Numbered from the stretch's first letter, positions 1 through 8,663 are shown. The stretch: 64,000 nucleotides of DNA from Aeromicrobium sp. Root236 (GCF_001428805.1 NZ_LMIS01000001.1:3169075-3233074); one strand, 5' to 3'. The notes: a model not told the origin generated them from the sequence alone. Made by a program: numbers and translations.

Positions 1-1
1 G

Positions 2-499
2 AGCACGCCTCCCTGCCTATTGACACTGGTCGATCCTGATGTGGCCCGAATGTGCCAGAGTCTCGCACCAAATGATCTGCTCGAGACCGTCGTAGGTGCC
101 TCTCTCGAGACCCGATGGGCACGGCCCCTTTCGTTGGAGGCGGTGCTCCTGGACAGGGGTTCTGGCTCAGTGCGTCTCAACGGAGCCGTCATGGAGGGAC
201 AGGACGTCTCCGTCGGCGCCTGGGCCGTGTTGCAGTGCGGTCATCACCGAGTCCTTGTGACGGAAGAGCCGACGCCCACCTTCGATCCTGCGGGATACGA
301 GAGCTTCGGAGTGTCATTGGACGGGATTGCGGCAGTGGAAGTGCGATCCGCGAACCTTTTCCGTAGCGGATGGCACGGGAGATACGCCAACGCCATCTTC
401 CTCGATTTGCCCGGCGCCAGCACCCCGCGCCTGGAGACCCTCGAGTTTCATCGAGCGCCGGCGGTCTTTCCTCTGGTCGACGCCGTGCTTGAGGCGTAG
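2..499 (+). CDS. MlrC-like (M81) metallopeptidase family protein, C-terminal part
   Basis: The reading frame is open from the window edge, so the gene is cut at its 5' end and only about 165 C-terminal residues are visible. The text fits the C-terminal domain of the MlrC family (named for the microcystin-degrading enzyme): an opening LVDPDVA segment, a GASLETRW segment in place of the family glycine-rich motif, an EPTPTFDP segment, an AVEVRSANLFRSGWHG segment where the family carries its KS-x-HFR-like motif, and a C-terminal FPL tract. The zinc-binding N-terminal domain lies outside the window, so activity cannot be judged. MlrC-like proteins often sit beside ABC importers in catabolic clusters, as here. 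The SMP-30 gene starts 3 bp after its stop codon, so the two are probably co-transcribed. Confidence 0.7.
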   Translation, partial: STPPCLLTLVDPDVARMCQSLAPNDLLETVVGASLETRWARPLSLEAVLLDRGSGSVRLNGAVMEGQDVSVGAWAVLQCGHHRVLVTEEPTPTFDPAGYESFGVSLDGIAAVEVRSANLFRSGWHGRYANAIFLDLPGASTPRLETLEFHRAPAVFPLVDAVLEA

Positions 500-502
500 G
501 TA

Positions 503-1432
503 GTGGATCCTTCAACACTTCGGCCAATAGGTCAGATGCGCGCGTCACTTGGCGAGGGGCCCTTTTGGGACTCGTCGACAGAAAACATCCATTGGATTGA
601 CCTGGCCGAAGGCAGGATCCTGAGGACTGACCCTCTGACTGCTAAGACCAATGTGGTGTCAGTCGGCAAGCAGATCGGGGCGGTATGGCCGATGGAATCC
701 GGCGACCGAGTGGTAGCCCACGAGACCGGCATCGGGGTGCTGCACGGCGAAGGCCCAGTCGTCGACATACCTCCAGTACTCGCATCCGACGAACGCTGCA
801 ATGACGCCCGGCCAGATGCATGCGGTCGTCTGTGGTTCGGCACGACCGCCAAAGTCCCCACGCCGGGCCGCGGATGCCTCTACCGCCTGGACACCGATTG
901 GTCGCTCACGAGGGTTCTCGACGGGCTGGGGCTGCCCAATGGGCTGGGGTGGTCACCAGATGGCTATGAGTTCTACCTGGTAGACAGCCTTGACAGGACC
1001 ATTCGGGCCTACTCTTTCGACCCCGAAGGGGGAGACCTCTCCAAGTGCCGAGTACTCGTGAGGTTCTCTGAGGAAGAGGGCTTGCCCGACGGTTGCGCGG
1101 TCGACCGCGCAGGGCATCTGTGGGTCGCGATGTGGGGTGGAGGAACAATTCTCGAACTCGATGCGGACGGGAAGATAGTGCAGCGGGTCAACCTTCCAGT
1201 GATGTACCCGACGTCCTGCGCAATCGGGGGACAGGATGGCGACACGATGTACATCACCTCGGCCCAGGTAACGTCGAATCCCTCGCCGCACGATCTTGAC
1301 GGGCGGTTGCTTTCCGTCGAAATGTCTTCTCCGGCTGGGAAGATAGTGACCCCGCGCTTCGGTGGTCGGCCACGACCGGTCGGCGATGGGATCGACCGAC
1401 GGAGGCCGAAGGGTTCGGCCCCTACTCGGTGA
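503..1432 (+). CDS. SMP-30/gluconolactonase family lactonase
   Basis: The 309-residue protein opens with the family signature LGEGPFWD followed by IHWIDL, and has further beta-propeller landmarks: the RCNDARPDACGRLWFGT segment (metal-ligand Asn/Asp region), GLPNGLGWSPD and LPDGCAVD. SMP-30 proteins are six-bladed propellers that hydrolyse sugar lactones using a divalent metal held by Glu, Asn and Asp residues. The GTG start lies just after the MlrC stop. The last 25 or so residues are basic and atypical, and the gene overlaps the convergent IclR gene by 11 bp. In this cluster it probably opens the lactone made by the NAD-dependent dehydrogenase at 3080-3973. The substrate is unknown. Confidence 0.85.
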   Translation: MDPSTLRPIGQMRASLGEGPFWDSSTENIHWIDLAEGRILRTDPLTAKTNVVSVGKQIGAVWPMESGDRVVAHETGIGVLHGEGPVVDIPPVLASDERCNDARPDACGRLWFGTTAKVPTPGRGCLYRLDTDWSLTRVLDGLGLPNGLGWSPDGYEFYLVDSLDRTIRAYSFDPEGGDLSKCRVLVRFSEEEGLPDGCAVDRAGHLWVAMWGGGTILELDADGKIVQRVNLPVMYPTSCAIGGQDGDTMYITSAQVTSNPSPHDLDGRLLSVEMSSPAGKIVTPRFGGRPRPVGDGIDRRRPKGSAPTR

Positions 1433-2162
1433 TTAGTTTCGCGGTCGCCATCAGCGCTTCGGCGACCGTCGGCACTTCGTCCATGCTGAAATGCGCGGCA
1501 GGCGCACTCATGCTGATAGCGGCTCCAGAATCCCCGGGCAATGCCACAGCCACACATCGGCCGCCGACTTCGTTTTCGCAGTCATCGATTGCGTAGCCCC
1601 GTAGCCGCGATTGCTGGACGTCGCTCTTCAGCACCGAGCGCTTGGTGATTGTTCGATCCGTCCGAGCCGTAAGGTCGATGTGCGCGATCAGTTGATCGGC
1701 CTGATCTTCGGGCATGGTTGCGAGGAGCGCTTTGCCCAGCGCTGTGCAGTGCAAGGGCTCTCGATCGCCTGGCCGGCTCGCGATTCGCATCGATGCGGCG
1801 CTCTCGACAATCGCCAAGTACACGACGCTGTCATTCTCCAAGAGTCCCAGGTTGGCCGTGTATCCGTACTGATCGCGAAGCTTCTCGAGGTGGTGCACGC
1901 TCCGCTCGGTGAGACTCTCTAGGTGACTGACCTGAAGAAGTTTCAAACCCCGCCCAAGCCTGTACAGAGTGCCGTCTGGTGACCTCTCCACATACCCTCG
2001 GGCCTCGAGCGCGGTCAGATACCGATGAGTCGATCCTTTGGCGAGATGACAGCGCTTGGAGATGGCGGTGAGTGAGTCGCCACCGCGCGAGGCGGCCAGA
2101 GCCTCAAGAATGTCGCAGACACGATCGACGGATCTCAGACCGCTGTCGGACTCGTACGTCAT
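1422..2162 (-). CDS. IclR family transcriptional regulator
   Basis: This 246-residue protein has an N-terminal winged helix-turn-helix (RVCDILEALAAS, then LTAISKRCHLAKGSTHRYLTAL, about residues 15-60) and a C-terminal IclR effector domain with the typical LHCTALGKALLA and GYAIDDCENEVGGRCVAVAL segments. The family binds small catabolic intermediates through the C-terminal domain. The ATG start is preceded by AAGGGGAACA, a good ribosome binding site. It is transcribed away from the RraA/ABC operon and toward the SMP-30 gene, so it is the obvious local regulator of the sugar-catabolic cluster. A candidate operator lies in the shared upstream region. Confidence 0.92.
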   Translation of the reverse strand: MTYESDSGLRSVDRVCDILEALAASRGGDSLTAISKRCHLAKGSTHRYLTALEARGYVERSPDGTLYRLGRGLKLLQVSHLESLTERSVHHLEKLRDQYGYTANLGLLENDSVVYLAIVESAASMRIASRPGDREPLHCTALGKALLATMPEDQADQLIAHIDLTARTDRTITKRSVLKSDVQQSRLRGYAIDDCENEVGGRCVAVALPGDSGAAISMSAPAAHFSMDEVPTVAEALMATAKLITE

Positions 2163-2320
2163 TGTTCCCCTTGCTCAGCTCGATCCGTGGGTTCTCCGCC
2201 CAGACGCAGAATACGCTCTTGGTCCACTTGGCGGAACAGCGGTCGGATCCGCGCTGGCCCGATAAGCGAGCATTGCAGCAAGAAGCGGCAGAAGCGATCT
2301 GAGAAACCGTTCCAGAAACC

Positions 2321-2366
2321 TTCACGTGTTCCACTGTATGATGTTAAGATTCTATCCACTGGAACA
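2321..2366 (+). promoter_or_regulatory. Promoter and IclR operator candidate upstream of the RraA/ABC operon
   Basis: A -35-like TTCACG (2321-2326) and a -10-like TAAGAT (2345-2350) are 18 bp apart. They are embedded in an inverted repeat, TGTTCCA (2327-2333) and TGGAACA (2360-2366). The second arm lies within a small palindrome, TCCA-C-TGGA, and the first within an imperfect copy, TCCA-C-TGTA. Overlap with the promoter suggests repression by the divergent IclR protein; the assignment is inferred. Confidence 0.5.
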
Positions 2367-2379
2367 AGGGAGACTCTTA

Positions 2380-3039
2380 ATGTCGAACGGCTCGCGCGAC
2401 TACGCCGAGGTTGCCGATCATCTGCATACCGCAGTTGTCAGTGACATATTGGACCACCTCGGCTACCGCAACCAAGTGCTGAGCCCCGGCATCGGTTGCG
2501 TCGCTGGGCCGCCGAGAGTTGTGGGTAGGGCAAGGACCGCGAGAGTTCGACCGGTCGGGGAGTCGCCTGCTGAACCGTATGCCTTGTTACTCAAAGGCAT
2601 TGACAGTCTCCAGAGCGACGATGTGTTGGTGCTCGCCAGCGATGGTCGGCAGAGCAGCGGCCTGTTCGGCGGCCTGCTCGGCACCGCGGTTGTGGCAGCT
2701 GGTGCCAAGGGCGTTTTGCTCGACGGTTTGACGCGCGACCAGGCCGAACTTGAGCGACTCGGGCTTCCGACCTTCGCGGCTGGATGCTCACCGCTGGACT
2801 CCTTGGGTCGAGATGATGTCGATGCTCTTGATCTCGCCGTGTCGATGCACGGCGTCGTGATCGCAACAGGGGATCTCGTTGTCGCTGACGAAGACGGCGT
2901 CGTGATCGTGCCCGGGAATCTCGTGGAATCGGTCATTCCAGCGGCACTCGAGAAGCGCGGTCGGGAGTCGGAGATGAGAGCCGCTTTGCGTGACGGGATG
3001 TCAGCCAGCGAAGCGTTCAGAAAGTTCGGCGTGTTGTGA
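2380..3039 (+). CDS. RraA-like / HMG-CHA aldolase family protein
   Basis: The ATG at 2380 has AAGGGAGA 6 bp upstream, so this start is preferred over an in-frame ATG at 2326 that lies inside the promoter region. The 219-residue protein carries the class II pyruvate-aldolase/RraA fold signature: GLFGGLLGTAVVAAGAKG, then LDGLTRDQAEL (the family D-G-x-x-R-D metal and substrate motif) and ATGDLVVADEDGVVIVP. Family members either cleave 4-hydroxy-4-methyl-2-oxoglutarate or 4-carboxy-4-hydroxy-2-oxoadipate to pyruvate, or (RraA proper) inhibit RNase E. As first gene of a sugar-uptake operon, an aldolase releasing pyruvate from a 2-oxo-4-hydroxy acid is the likelier role. The substrate is not deducible. 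Confidence 0.85.
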   Translation: MSNGSRDYAEVADHLHTAVVSDILDHLGYRNQVLSPGIGCVAGPPRVVGRARTARVRPVGESPAEPYALLLKGIDSLQSDDVLVLASDGRQSSGLFGGLLGTAVVAAGAKGVLLDGLTRDQAELERLGLPTFAAGCSPLDSLGRDDVDALDLAVSMHGVVIATGDLVVADEDGVVIVPGNLVESVIPAALEKRGRESEMRAALRDGMSASEAFRKFGVL

Positions 3040-3079
3040 CGAGTCTCATCGCCCGCCCAACGGCAGAAGTGGGCAACTC

Positions 3080-3973
3080 ATGAGAGTCGTCGTGACAGGT
3101 GCGCTGGGGTTGGTCGGCACGGCAGTCGTGGACGAGCTCGTGCGGTGGGGCCACGATGTCCGCGGGCTCGACCGTGGTGTGGGGCCGATTGGATCTTCGC
3201 TGGTGACGTCTCGCGATCTCACATCGCGCGAAGGGCTCGAAAGCTGCTTCGCAGATTGTGACGCCCTCGTTCACCTCGCCGCGATCTCCCGTCCGTGGGA
3301 GCATCCCGACTCAGAGGTGTTCACGAACAACACGGTCACGACCTTCAATGTTCTCGATGCTGCGGCGAGCGCCGGCGTCCGCGCCGCCGTCATTGCATCG
3401 AGCATTTCGATTCTCGGACTGGTCTGGGGTCGCATCAACCAGGCGCCGCTAGAACTCCCGATTACGGAGGATTCGCCGCTCCAAATTCGCGATCCGTACG
3501 CCCTCAGCAAGCAGGTGGACGAAGCGACTGGTCGGGTCATCAGCCAGCAGCACGGAATGACGGTCCTCGCCTACCGCTTCCCGGACATGGGGGACCCGAC
3601 ATATCTCTCGGCCAGGGCGGCAGCGATCGTCGAGGATCCATCACTCGGATCGCGCGAGCTGTGGGGCTACTTGTCGCTCTCGGATGCGGCGCGCGCCGTC
3701 CGGCTCGGGCTGGAACGAGAGATTGAAGGATTTCACGTGCTGAACGTGTGTGCCGACTCGTCCCTAGGTGGGATCGACGTACAGGAGTACGTCCGGAGCA
3801 CTTATCCCGAGACTCGTTTCACACGCGAGATAGCTGCCGGGTCCTCGGCCTACGACACGTCTCGGGCGCGTCAACTCATCGCCTTCGAACCTGCCAGCTG
3901 GGACCAGCTTTTCGACACTGAATCATCCGACGACGTGCGATCTGCCAACACCGATGAAGGGAAAGTTAAATGA
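3080..3973 (+). CDS. NAD-dependent epimerase/dehydratase family (extended SDR), possible sugar dehydrogenase
   Basis: Start chosen at ATG 3080 because the Rossmann motif TGALGLVGTA begins six residues later; the frame is open upstream, but that stretch overlaps the aldolase gene and lacks family similarity. The 297-residue protein shows GxxGxxG, the LVHLAAIS segment, an IASSIS active-site serine strand and the catalytic DPYALSKQ (Y-x-x-x-K). Extended SDRs include sugar-nucleotide epimerases and uronate dehydrogenases; its placement in a lactonase/aldolase/ABC operon favours oxidation of an imported sugar or uronic acid to a lactone. It overlaps the next gene by 4 bp (ATGA), indicating translational coupling. 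Confidence 0.82.
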   Translation: MRVVVTGALGLVGTAVVDELVRWGHDVRGLDRGVGPIGSSLVTSRDLTSREGLESCFADCDALVHLAAISRPWEHPDSEVFTNNTVTTFNVLDAAASAGVRAAVIASSISILGLVWGRINQAPLELPITEDSPLQIRDPYALSKQVDEATGRVISQQHGMTVLAYRFPDMGDPTYLSARAAAIVEDPSLGSRELWGYLSLSDAARAVRLGLEREIEGFHVLNVCADSSLGGIDVQEYVRSTYPETRFTREIAAGSSAYDTSRARQLIAFEPASWDQLFDTESSDDVRSANTDEGKVK

Positions 3974-5259
3974 ACCGAGTACGCCGCAAGAGGCTTGTCC
4001 TTGGCCTCGTAATGAGTATGGGACTGGTCGGCCTCACGGCCTGTTCGGGGGGGTCAGACGACAAGGCAAGCGATGGGACGATCTTGGTGTGGACCGACGC
4101 TGAACGCCAGGTCGGGTTCAAGCAGTTCCAGAAGGAAAATCCCGACATCAAGATGAAGATCGAAACCTTCGACCCTGCATCGCTGCTGACAAAGATTCAA
4201 CTCTTCAACCGCACGAAGAAGGGCTGGCCTGACGTCATCTTCAGCCAGACCCCCTCAGACGCGGCAGCCCTCAACAGTCCCCTTTACGACTTTGCGCTCA
4301 ATCTGAAGAGCCACTTGTCGGATGACGTGGTCGCCGGCTTCAAGACGACGAACACGGATTGTCAGATCGACGGCGGGGTCTACTGCCTCAAGAACGATCT
4401 CGCGCAATCGGTCCTCTGGTATGACACAAAACTCATGGACAAGTTCGGCTACGAGGTTCCGAAAACGTGGCCCGAGTATGAGGCGTTGGGCGAGCGAGTC
4501 GCGAAGGAACATCCCGGCTACATCGTCGGGACCGCTGGATTCAAGCACGTCTACAACGACTTCCTGTGGTCGAGCGGGTGCCCGTTGCAGGAGGCTGTGG
4601 CCGCCAAGGAAGTCCGCATCGATACCGAGGCGGAGGAGTGCACGCGAGTCGCCACGATGTTGGACAACCTGATCGACGCGGGCTCGGTGTCCCGTGAGGG
4701 ACCCTTCGACCCCGGTGTCACCAAACTGGGCCAGCAGGGCAAGATCCTCATGCTCCCCAGTGCTGCATGGTACGGCGACTTTGTCTTCAAACCCGAGGGA
4801 GGATTCCACACGAAGCCCGGCAGGCTCGCTGCGGCTGCGTACCCGACCTGGCCTGGGGCCAAGGCCAACTACTCGGGAGCGAGCGGGGGCGGAGTTTACA
4901 TCGTTTCGAAGCACTCGAAGAACGTTGACGATGCCGTCAAGATCGCAACCTGGATGGCCACCGACACGACTTACCAGGCGAAGGCCGCGACCTACCCAGC
5001 ATTCGTGCCTGCCGCGGAGGCATGGGGCAAGCGGCTCGAGACGGACAAGTTCTACGCGACGAACCCGTTTGCCGTACTTCAGGCTCAGGCCAGTCTGATC
5101 AATCCGGTTGTCTCCAACACGCGGTACAGCGTCGACGACGCCGTAACTGCGACGATCGTGCAATCCGTGCGTAGCGGCGGGTCAGTCACGGACGCCCTCC
5201 CGACACTGCAGACCCAGTTGAGGAGCTTGGCTCAATCTGTTGGATACGCAGTCAAGTAG
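3970..5259 (+). CDS. ABC transporter sugar-binding lipoprotein
   Basis: A basic, hydrophobic signal peptide ends in the lipobox LTAC with the lipidated cysteine at residue 25, followed by a GS-rich linker. The mature part follows the family 1 extracellular solute-binding fold (MalE/UgpB type): an early TILVWTD strand, WPDVIFSQTP, NDLAQSVLWYDTKLMDKFGYEVPKTW in the hinge region, and late ASGGGVYIVSKHSKN. Such proteins capture mono- or oligosaccharides at the outer membrane face and hand them to the permease pair encoded downstream. The ligand cannot be read from sequence. A strong RNA hairpin follows the stop codon and may keep this gene more highly expressed than the permeases. Confidence 0.93.
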   Translation: MNRVRRKRLVLGLVMSMGLVGLTACSGGSDDKASDGTILVWTDAERQVGFKQFQKENPDIKMKIETFDPASLLTKIQLFNRTKKGWPDVIFSQTPSDAAALNSPLYDFALNLKSHLSDDVVAGFKTTNTDCQIDGGVYCLKNDLAQSVLWYDTKLMDKFGYEVPKTWPEYEALGERVAKEHPGYIVGTAGFKHVYNDFLWSSGCPLQEAVAAKEVRIDTEAEECTRVATMLDNLIDAGSVSREGPFDPGVTKLGQQGKILMLPSAAWYGDFVFKPEGGFHTKPGRLAAAAYPTWPGAKANYSGASGGGVYIVSKHSKNVDDAVKIATWMATDTTYQAKAATYPAFVPAAEAWGKRLETDKFYATNPFAVLQAQASLINPVVSNTRYSVDDAVTATIVQSVRSGGSVTDALPTLQTQLRSLAQSVGYAVK

Positions 5260-5273
5260 GACTCGCCAGGGCG

Positions 5274-5311
5274 GGGGTGTGGCTCGGTCTAGCATCACCG
5301 AGCCACACCCC
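5274..5311 (+). terminator. 15-bp perfect intercistronic hairpin (attenuator or mRNA stabiliser)
   Basis: The arm GGGGTGTGGCTCGGT (5274-5288) is exactly complementary to ACCGAGCCACACCCC (5297-5311), with an 8-nt loop. No T-run follows, so it may be a partial terminator or a 3'-end barrier to RNA decay rather than a full stop. It separates the binding-protein gene from the permease genes. Confidence 0.75.
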
Positions 5312-5346
5312 AGCCGATCACCACGGACGAAAATGAGACGAGCATC

Positions 5347-6333
5347 ATGAGTCAGCGCGTCAACATGCAAGCGGTGAGCTCGGTCCCACCAGCTCCCATT
5401 GGCCTGGGTTCCAAGGTTGACCTTCAGGGCGGTGTGACACCACCGAGACGGCGAAGGCGCGAACGTCGAGATTTGGCGTCGTCGCTGTTCGTGGTGCCGT
5501 ACGTCCTGTTGTTGCTCGCCTTCGGGATCGGGCCGACGTTCTACGCGCTCTACGAGTCCCTCGTAGATGAACGAACAGAAGGGGGTGGGCTAGGCCTTCA
5601 GAACTTCGGCCGTCTCCTGGACGATTTTCGCTTTTGGCCGTCGGTGACGCACGTGGCCATCTTCATGGGCATCTGGTTGCCAGTCATGGTGGTGGGAGTG
5701 GTCGTGCTTGCATTGCTACTGCATGAGAAGCAGAGCAGGTTCAGTGGTGCCATGCGACTGATCTTTTTTCTCCCTGCCGCAGTCACTGGGTCGGCGAGCG
5801 TGATCCTTTGGTACTTCATGCTGACGCCGGAGCTGAGTCCGTTCGGTCCAGCGCTGAGATCGATGGGATTTGAGACCGGCAGCGACGTGTTTGTCAGCGG
5901 CAATCTTCCCTGGGTCTTCGCCGTCATCGCTTTCACGACCGGGGCCGGGCAATGGATCATCATCATGTTCGGAGCGCTTCAGAACGTCCCGGACGACCTC
6001 ATGGAGTCGGCTCGACTCGACGGGTGTGGGCCGCTGAGGATCGCACTCTGGATCAAGCTGCCACTTGTCAGAAAGTACGTCTGGTACATGGTCATCATGT
6101 CGATCTCGGTTGGCCTCCAAATCTTCGTAGAGCCTCATCTGATCTATTCGGTGACGAACACGGCCGGCAGCCCATGGTGGTCGCCGAACCAGCTGTCGTA
6201 TGAGTACGCGTTCACGGATGGGGATTTCGGCGGAGCCGCCGCGATCTCTGTACTGCTCCTCTTGGTCGCGACATTGGCTGCTGTCGCGTTGATCGTCTTC
6301 ACTGATTTCTTCGAAAGCGAGGCGAAGGCATGA
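5347..6333 (+). CDS. ABC transporter permease, sugar type (MalF/UgpA-like)
   Basis: The 328-residue protein has a long, basic cytoplasmic N-terminus (about 45 residues, PPRRRRRERRD) and then about six membrane segments starting at SLFVVPYVLLLLAFGIG. The EAA loop that docks the ATPase is clear: ESARLDGCGPLRIALWIKLP at about residues 219-238. This belongs to the binding-protein-dependent carbohydrate permease family. It is the first of a pair and overlaps the second permease by 4 bp. No ATP-binding subunit is encoded nearby. Confidence 0.92.
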   Translation: MSQRVNMQAVSSVPPAPIGLGSKVDLQGGVTPPRRRRRERRDLASSLFVVPYVLLLLAFGIGPTFYALYESLVDERTEGGGLGLQNFGRLLDDFRFWPSVTHVAIFMGIWLPVMVVGVVVLALLLHEKQSRFSGAMRLIFFLPAAVTGSASVILWYFMLTPELSPFGPALRSMGFETGSDVFVSGNLPWVFAVIAFTTGAGQWIIIMFGALQNVPDDLMESARLDGCGPLRIALWIKLPLVRKYVWYMVIMSISVGLQIFVEPHLIYSVTNTAGSPWWSPNQLSYEYAFTDGDFGGAAAISVLLLLVATLAAVALIVFTDFFESEAKA

Positions 6334-7217
6334 GCCGGACCATGACCCACTCCAAGCCGTGGGGAGGTGTACTCCGCAATGTCGTGCTGCTTGGTTTTGG
6401 CCTCTATTGCGCGGTTCCCTTGCTATGGCTGCTCTTGGCGCCCACGAAATCCGACGGTGAGCTCGTGGGGGATAGCCCGCTTTCCTTCGGCCGCTTCGGT
6501 GCGATCGCTGACGCGTGGTCCAACCTCGCCGACTACAACAACGGTGTCGTCTACTCGTGGATTTGGAACACGATCATCTATACCGGGGCAGCTTTGATCC
6601 TGACGATCGTCGCTGCGATCCCGGCTGGGTACGCACTTGCGGTAAAGGACGTACCCGGACGGCGCACCTTGTTGATGGCGACATTGATCTCCATGGTCGT
6701 GCCGCCGACGGCTCTCGTGCTGCCACTCTTCTTGGAGGTCAACTTCCTCGGTCTCACGGACACGGCGTGGGCAGTTATTCTCCCGTCCGCGTTCTTCCCG
6801 TTCGGTGTCTATCTCGCATTCGTGTACTTCTCCACGAGCCTTCCGCTTGAGCTCCTGGAGGCTGCCAAGCTCGACGGCTGTTCGGAGCTTCGCGTGTTCA
6901 CCAGCGTTGCTCTGCCGCTCGCACGCCCCATAGTCGGTCTGGTGCTGTTCTTTTGTTTCGTGGCCAGTTGGAACAATTACTTCCTGCCGTACGTCATGCT
7001 CAGCAAGGAGTCTTTGTACAACCTTCCGGTGGGAATTGGATCTCTAGTCGCGAGCAGTCCCGCCTTGAACCCTTCCTTGGGTGGCGCGTCGCTGCCCATC
7101 CGCCGGCCAGAGGCAGCGCTGATCGGTGTCGTGGCGGTACTACCGATTGCCATCGCATTCATCTGGGCGCAGCGATACCTCGTACGCGGAATCTTCTCCG
7201 GTTCGCTGAAAGGCTAG
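6330..7217 (+). CDS. ABC transporter permease, sugar type (MalG/UgpE-like)
   Basis: A 295-residue partner permease with about six membrane segments, the first at VVLLGFGLYCAVPLLWLLLA. The EAA motif EAAKLDGCSELRVFTSVALP is at about residues 175-194. The start codon overlaps the previous stop (ATGA). With the preceding permease and the lipoprotein it makes an importer that lacks its own ATPase. In actinobacteria such importers typically share a single MsiK-type ATPase encoded elsewhere, which is the expected arrangement here. Confidence 0.92.
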   Translation: MSRTMTHSKPWGGVLRNVVLLGFGLYCAVPLLWLLLAPTKSDGELVGDSPLSFGRFGAIADAWSNLADYNNGVVYSWIWNTIIYTGAALILTIVAAIPAGYALAVKDVPGRRTLLMATLISMVVPPTALVLPLFLEVNFLGLTDTAWAVILPSAFFPFGVYLAFVYFSTSLPLELLEAAKLDGCSELRVFTSVALPLARPIVGLVLFFCFVASWNNYFLPYVMLSKESLYNLPVGIGSLVASSPALNPSLGGASLPIRRPEAALIGVVAVLPIAIAFIWAQRYLVRGIFSGSLKG

Positions 7218-7220
7218 GAC

Positions 7221-8663
7221 GTGGCTGGGTTGCTGGACGACCTTCGCGGCCACGCACCGCATCTGGTCATCACGGATCCGGACATCATGGCCGGATATTG
7301 CCGGGATCAGTCACGGCTAACGGAGTCCGGGTTGCCGATCGCCGTGCTCGCACCGGCGACCACAGCGGAGGTCTCCACCTGCCTGAAATGGGCGAGCAGC
7401 CACGGTGTTCCTGTCGTCCCCCGAGGGCTGGGCAGCGGACTCAGTGGGGGAGCAAACGCAGTGGCAGGTGGTGTGGTCTTGTCGTTGCATCGAATGAACC
7501 GCATCAAGGACCTCGACGCCAGGGAGCACCTCGCCGTCGTCGAGCCGGGAGTGATCACTGCCCAACTGCGTTCCGCCGTGTCGGCAGTGGGCCTCTTCTA
7601 CCCGCCGGATCCTGGGAGCGTGGAGTTTTGCTCGATCGGGGGCAACGTCGCCACGAATGCAGGAGGCATGTGTTGTGTGAAGTACGGGGTCACCGGAGAC
7701 TTCGTCGAAGCACTTGAGATCGTCCTCGCGGACGGTCAGATACTTCGCACCGGTGGTCGAACCGTCAAGGGAGTCGCAGGTCTGGACCTCACGAGCCTGT
7801 TTGTTGGATCGGAGGGGACGCTCGGCGTGGTTACCGAGGTGACTGTGCGCCTGAGGTCACAGCCGAGCGGCCCGCTCCAGACCCTCGCGGCTACGTTCGC
7901 TGATCTTGGTGCCGCAGGACGAGTAGTGACAGCCATCGTCGCCGAGGGCCTACGGCCATCCCTGTTGGAGATCCTTGATCGAACCACCATTCAGGCTGTC
8001 AATCAGCTCGTTCCCATGGGCCTTGAGGATTGTGCCGCGCTTCTCCTGGTTCAGATCGATGACGCCGACGATTCGATCCTCGCGCGGATCGAGTCGCTTT
8101 GTGCTGCTGCTGGAGCGGACGATTTGATCCGAAGTGAAAGTCCGCAGGAGGCCGACATGTTGCTCGAGGCCAGGCGTATGGCGTTGCCTGCGCTCGAGCG
8201 GTTGGGAGACTGGCTGCTGGACGACGTGTGCGTTCCGTGCCACCGGATCGCTGAGCTTCTTGAGTCGATTGAGCAGATCTCAGACGACACAGGACTCCGT
8301 ATCGGGGTGTTCGGGCATGCAGGAGACGGGAACCTGCATCCAACGATCATCTACGACGCCTCTGAGCCCGAGCAGTGCGACCTCGCTGCGGCGGCCTTCG
8401 ACCGCATCACCGCTGCGGCGCTAGGCCTTGGAGGCACCATCACCGGTGAGCACGGGGTTGGCAGGCTCAAGATGGGATGGCTGAAGCGGGAACTCGATCC
8501 CGTGGCCTTCAGCCTTCACGGTGAGATCAAGCACGCACTCGACCCAAAAGGGATCCTCAATCCTGAGTCGTCAGTTGCCAGGAGCGAATCGATCGCAGGA
8601 CACGGCCAGTTGAACAGTCCCGCGAAGGACCCTGCCCTTCTGCTTGGCGAATACAGTGCCTGA
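7221..8663 (+). CDS. FAD-linked oxidase, GlcD/D-2-hydroxyacid dehydrogenase type
   Basis: The 480-residue protein contains an FAD-binding PCMH domain with the pyrophosphate-contact region VPRGLGSGLSGGANAVAGG (about residues 72-90) and the GGNVATNAGGMCCVKYGVT segment, then the C-terminal cap with FGHAGDGNLHP and GTITGEHGVGRLKMGWL. This is the glycolate oxidase GlcD / D-lactate dehydrogenase family, which oxidises 2-hydroxyacids to 2-oxoacids. It starts (GTG) 3 bp after the permease stop and is the last gene of the operon. About 28 residues extend past the usual family end (DPKGILNP), and this extension is antisense to the opposing epimerase gene. A paralogue lies at 51034-52398. Confidence 0.9.
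   Translation: MAGLLDDLRGHAPHLVITDPDIMAGYCRDQSRLTESGLPIAVLAPATTAEVSTCLKWASSHGVPVVPRGLGSGLSGGANAVAGGVVLSLHRMNRIKDLDAREHLAVVEPGVITAQLRSAVSAVGLFYPPDPGSVEFCSIGGNVATNAGGMCCVKYGVTGDFVEALEIVLADGQILRTGGRTVKGVAGLDLTSLFVGSEGTLGVVTEVTVRLRSQPSGPLQTLAATFADLGAAGRVVTAIVAEGLRPSLLEILDRTTIQAVNQLVPMGLEDCAALLLVQIDDADDSILARIESLCAAAGADDLIRSESPQEADMLLEARRMALPALERLGDWLLDDVCVPCHRIAELLESIEQISDDTGLRIGVFGHAGDGNLHPTIIYDASEPEQCDLAAAAFDRITAAALGLGGTITGEHGVGRLKMGWLKRELDPVAFSLHGEIKHALDPKGILNPESSVARSESIAGHGQLNSPAKDPALLLGEYSA

Noticed and set aside
2326-2379. An upstream start for the RraA-like gene at 2326
   Set aside because: The segment contains the promoter and operator, and the ATG at 2380 has a better ribosome binding site.
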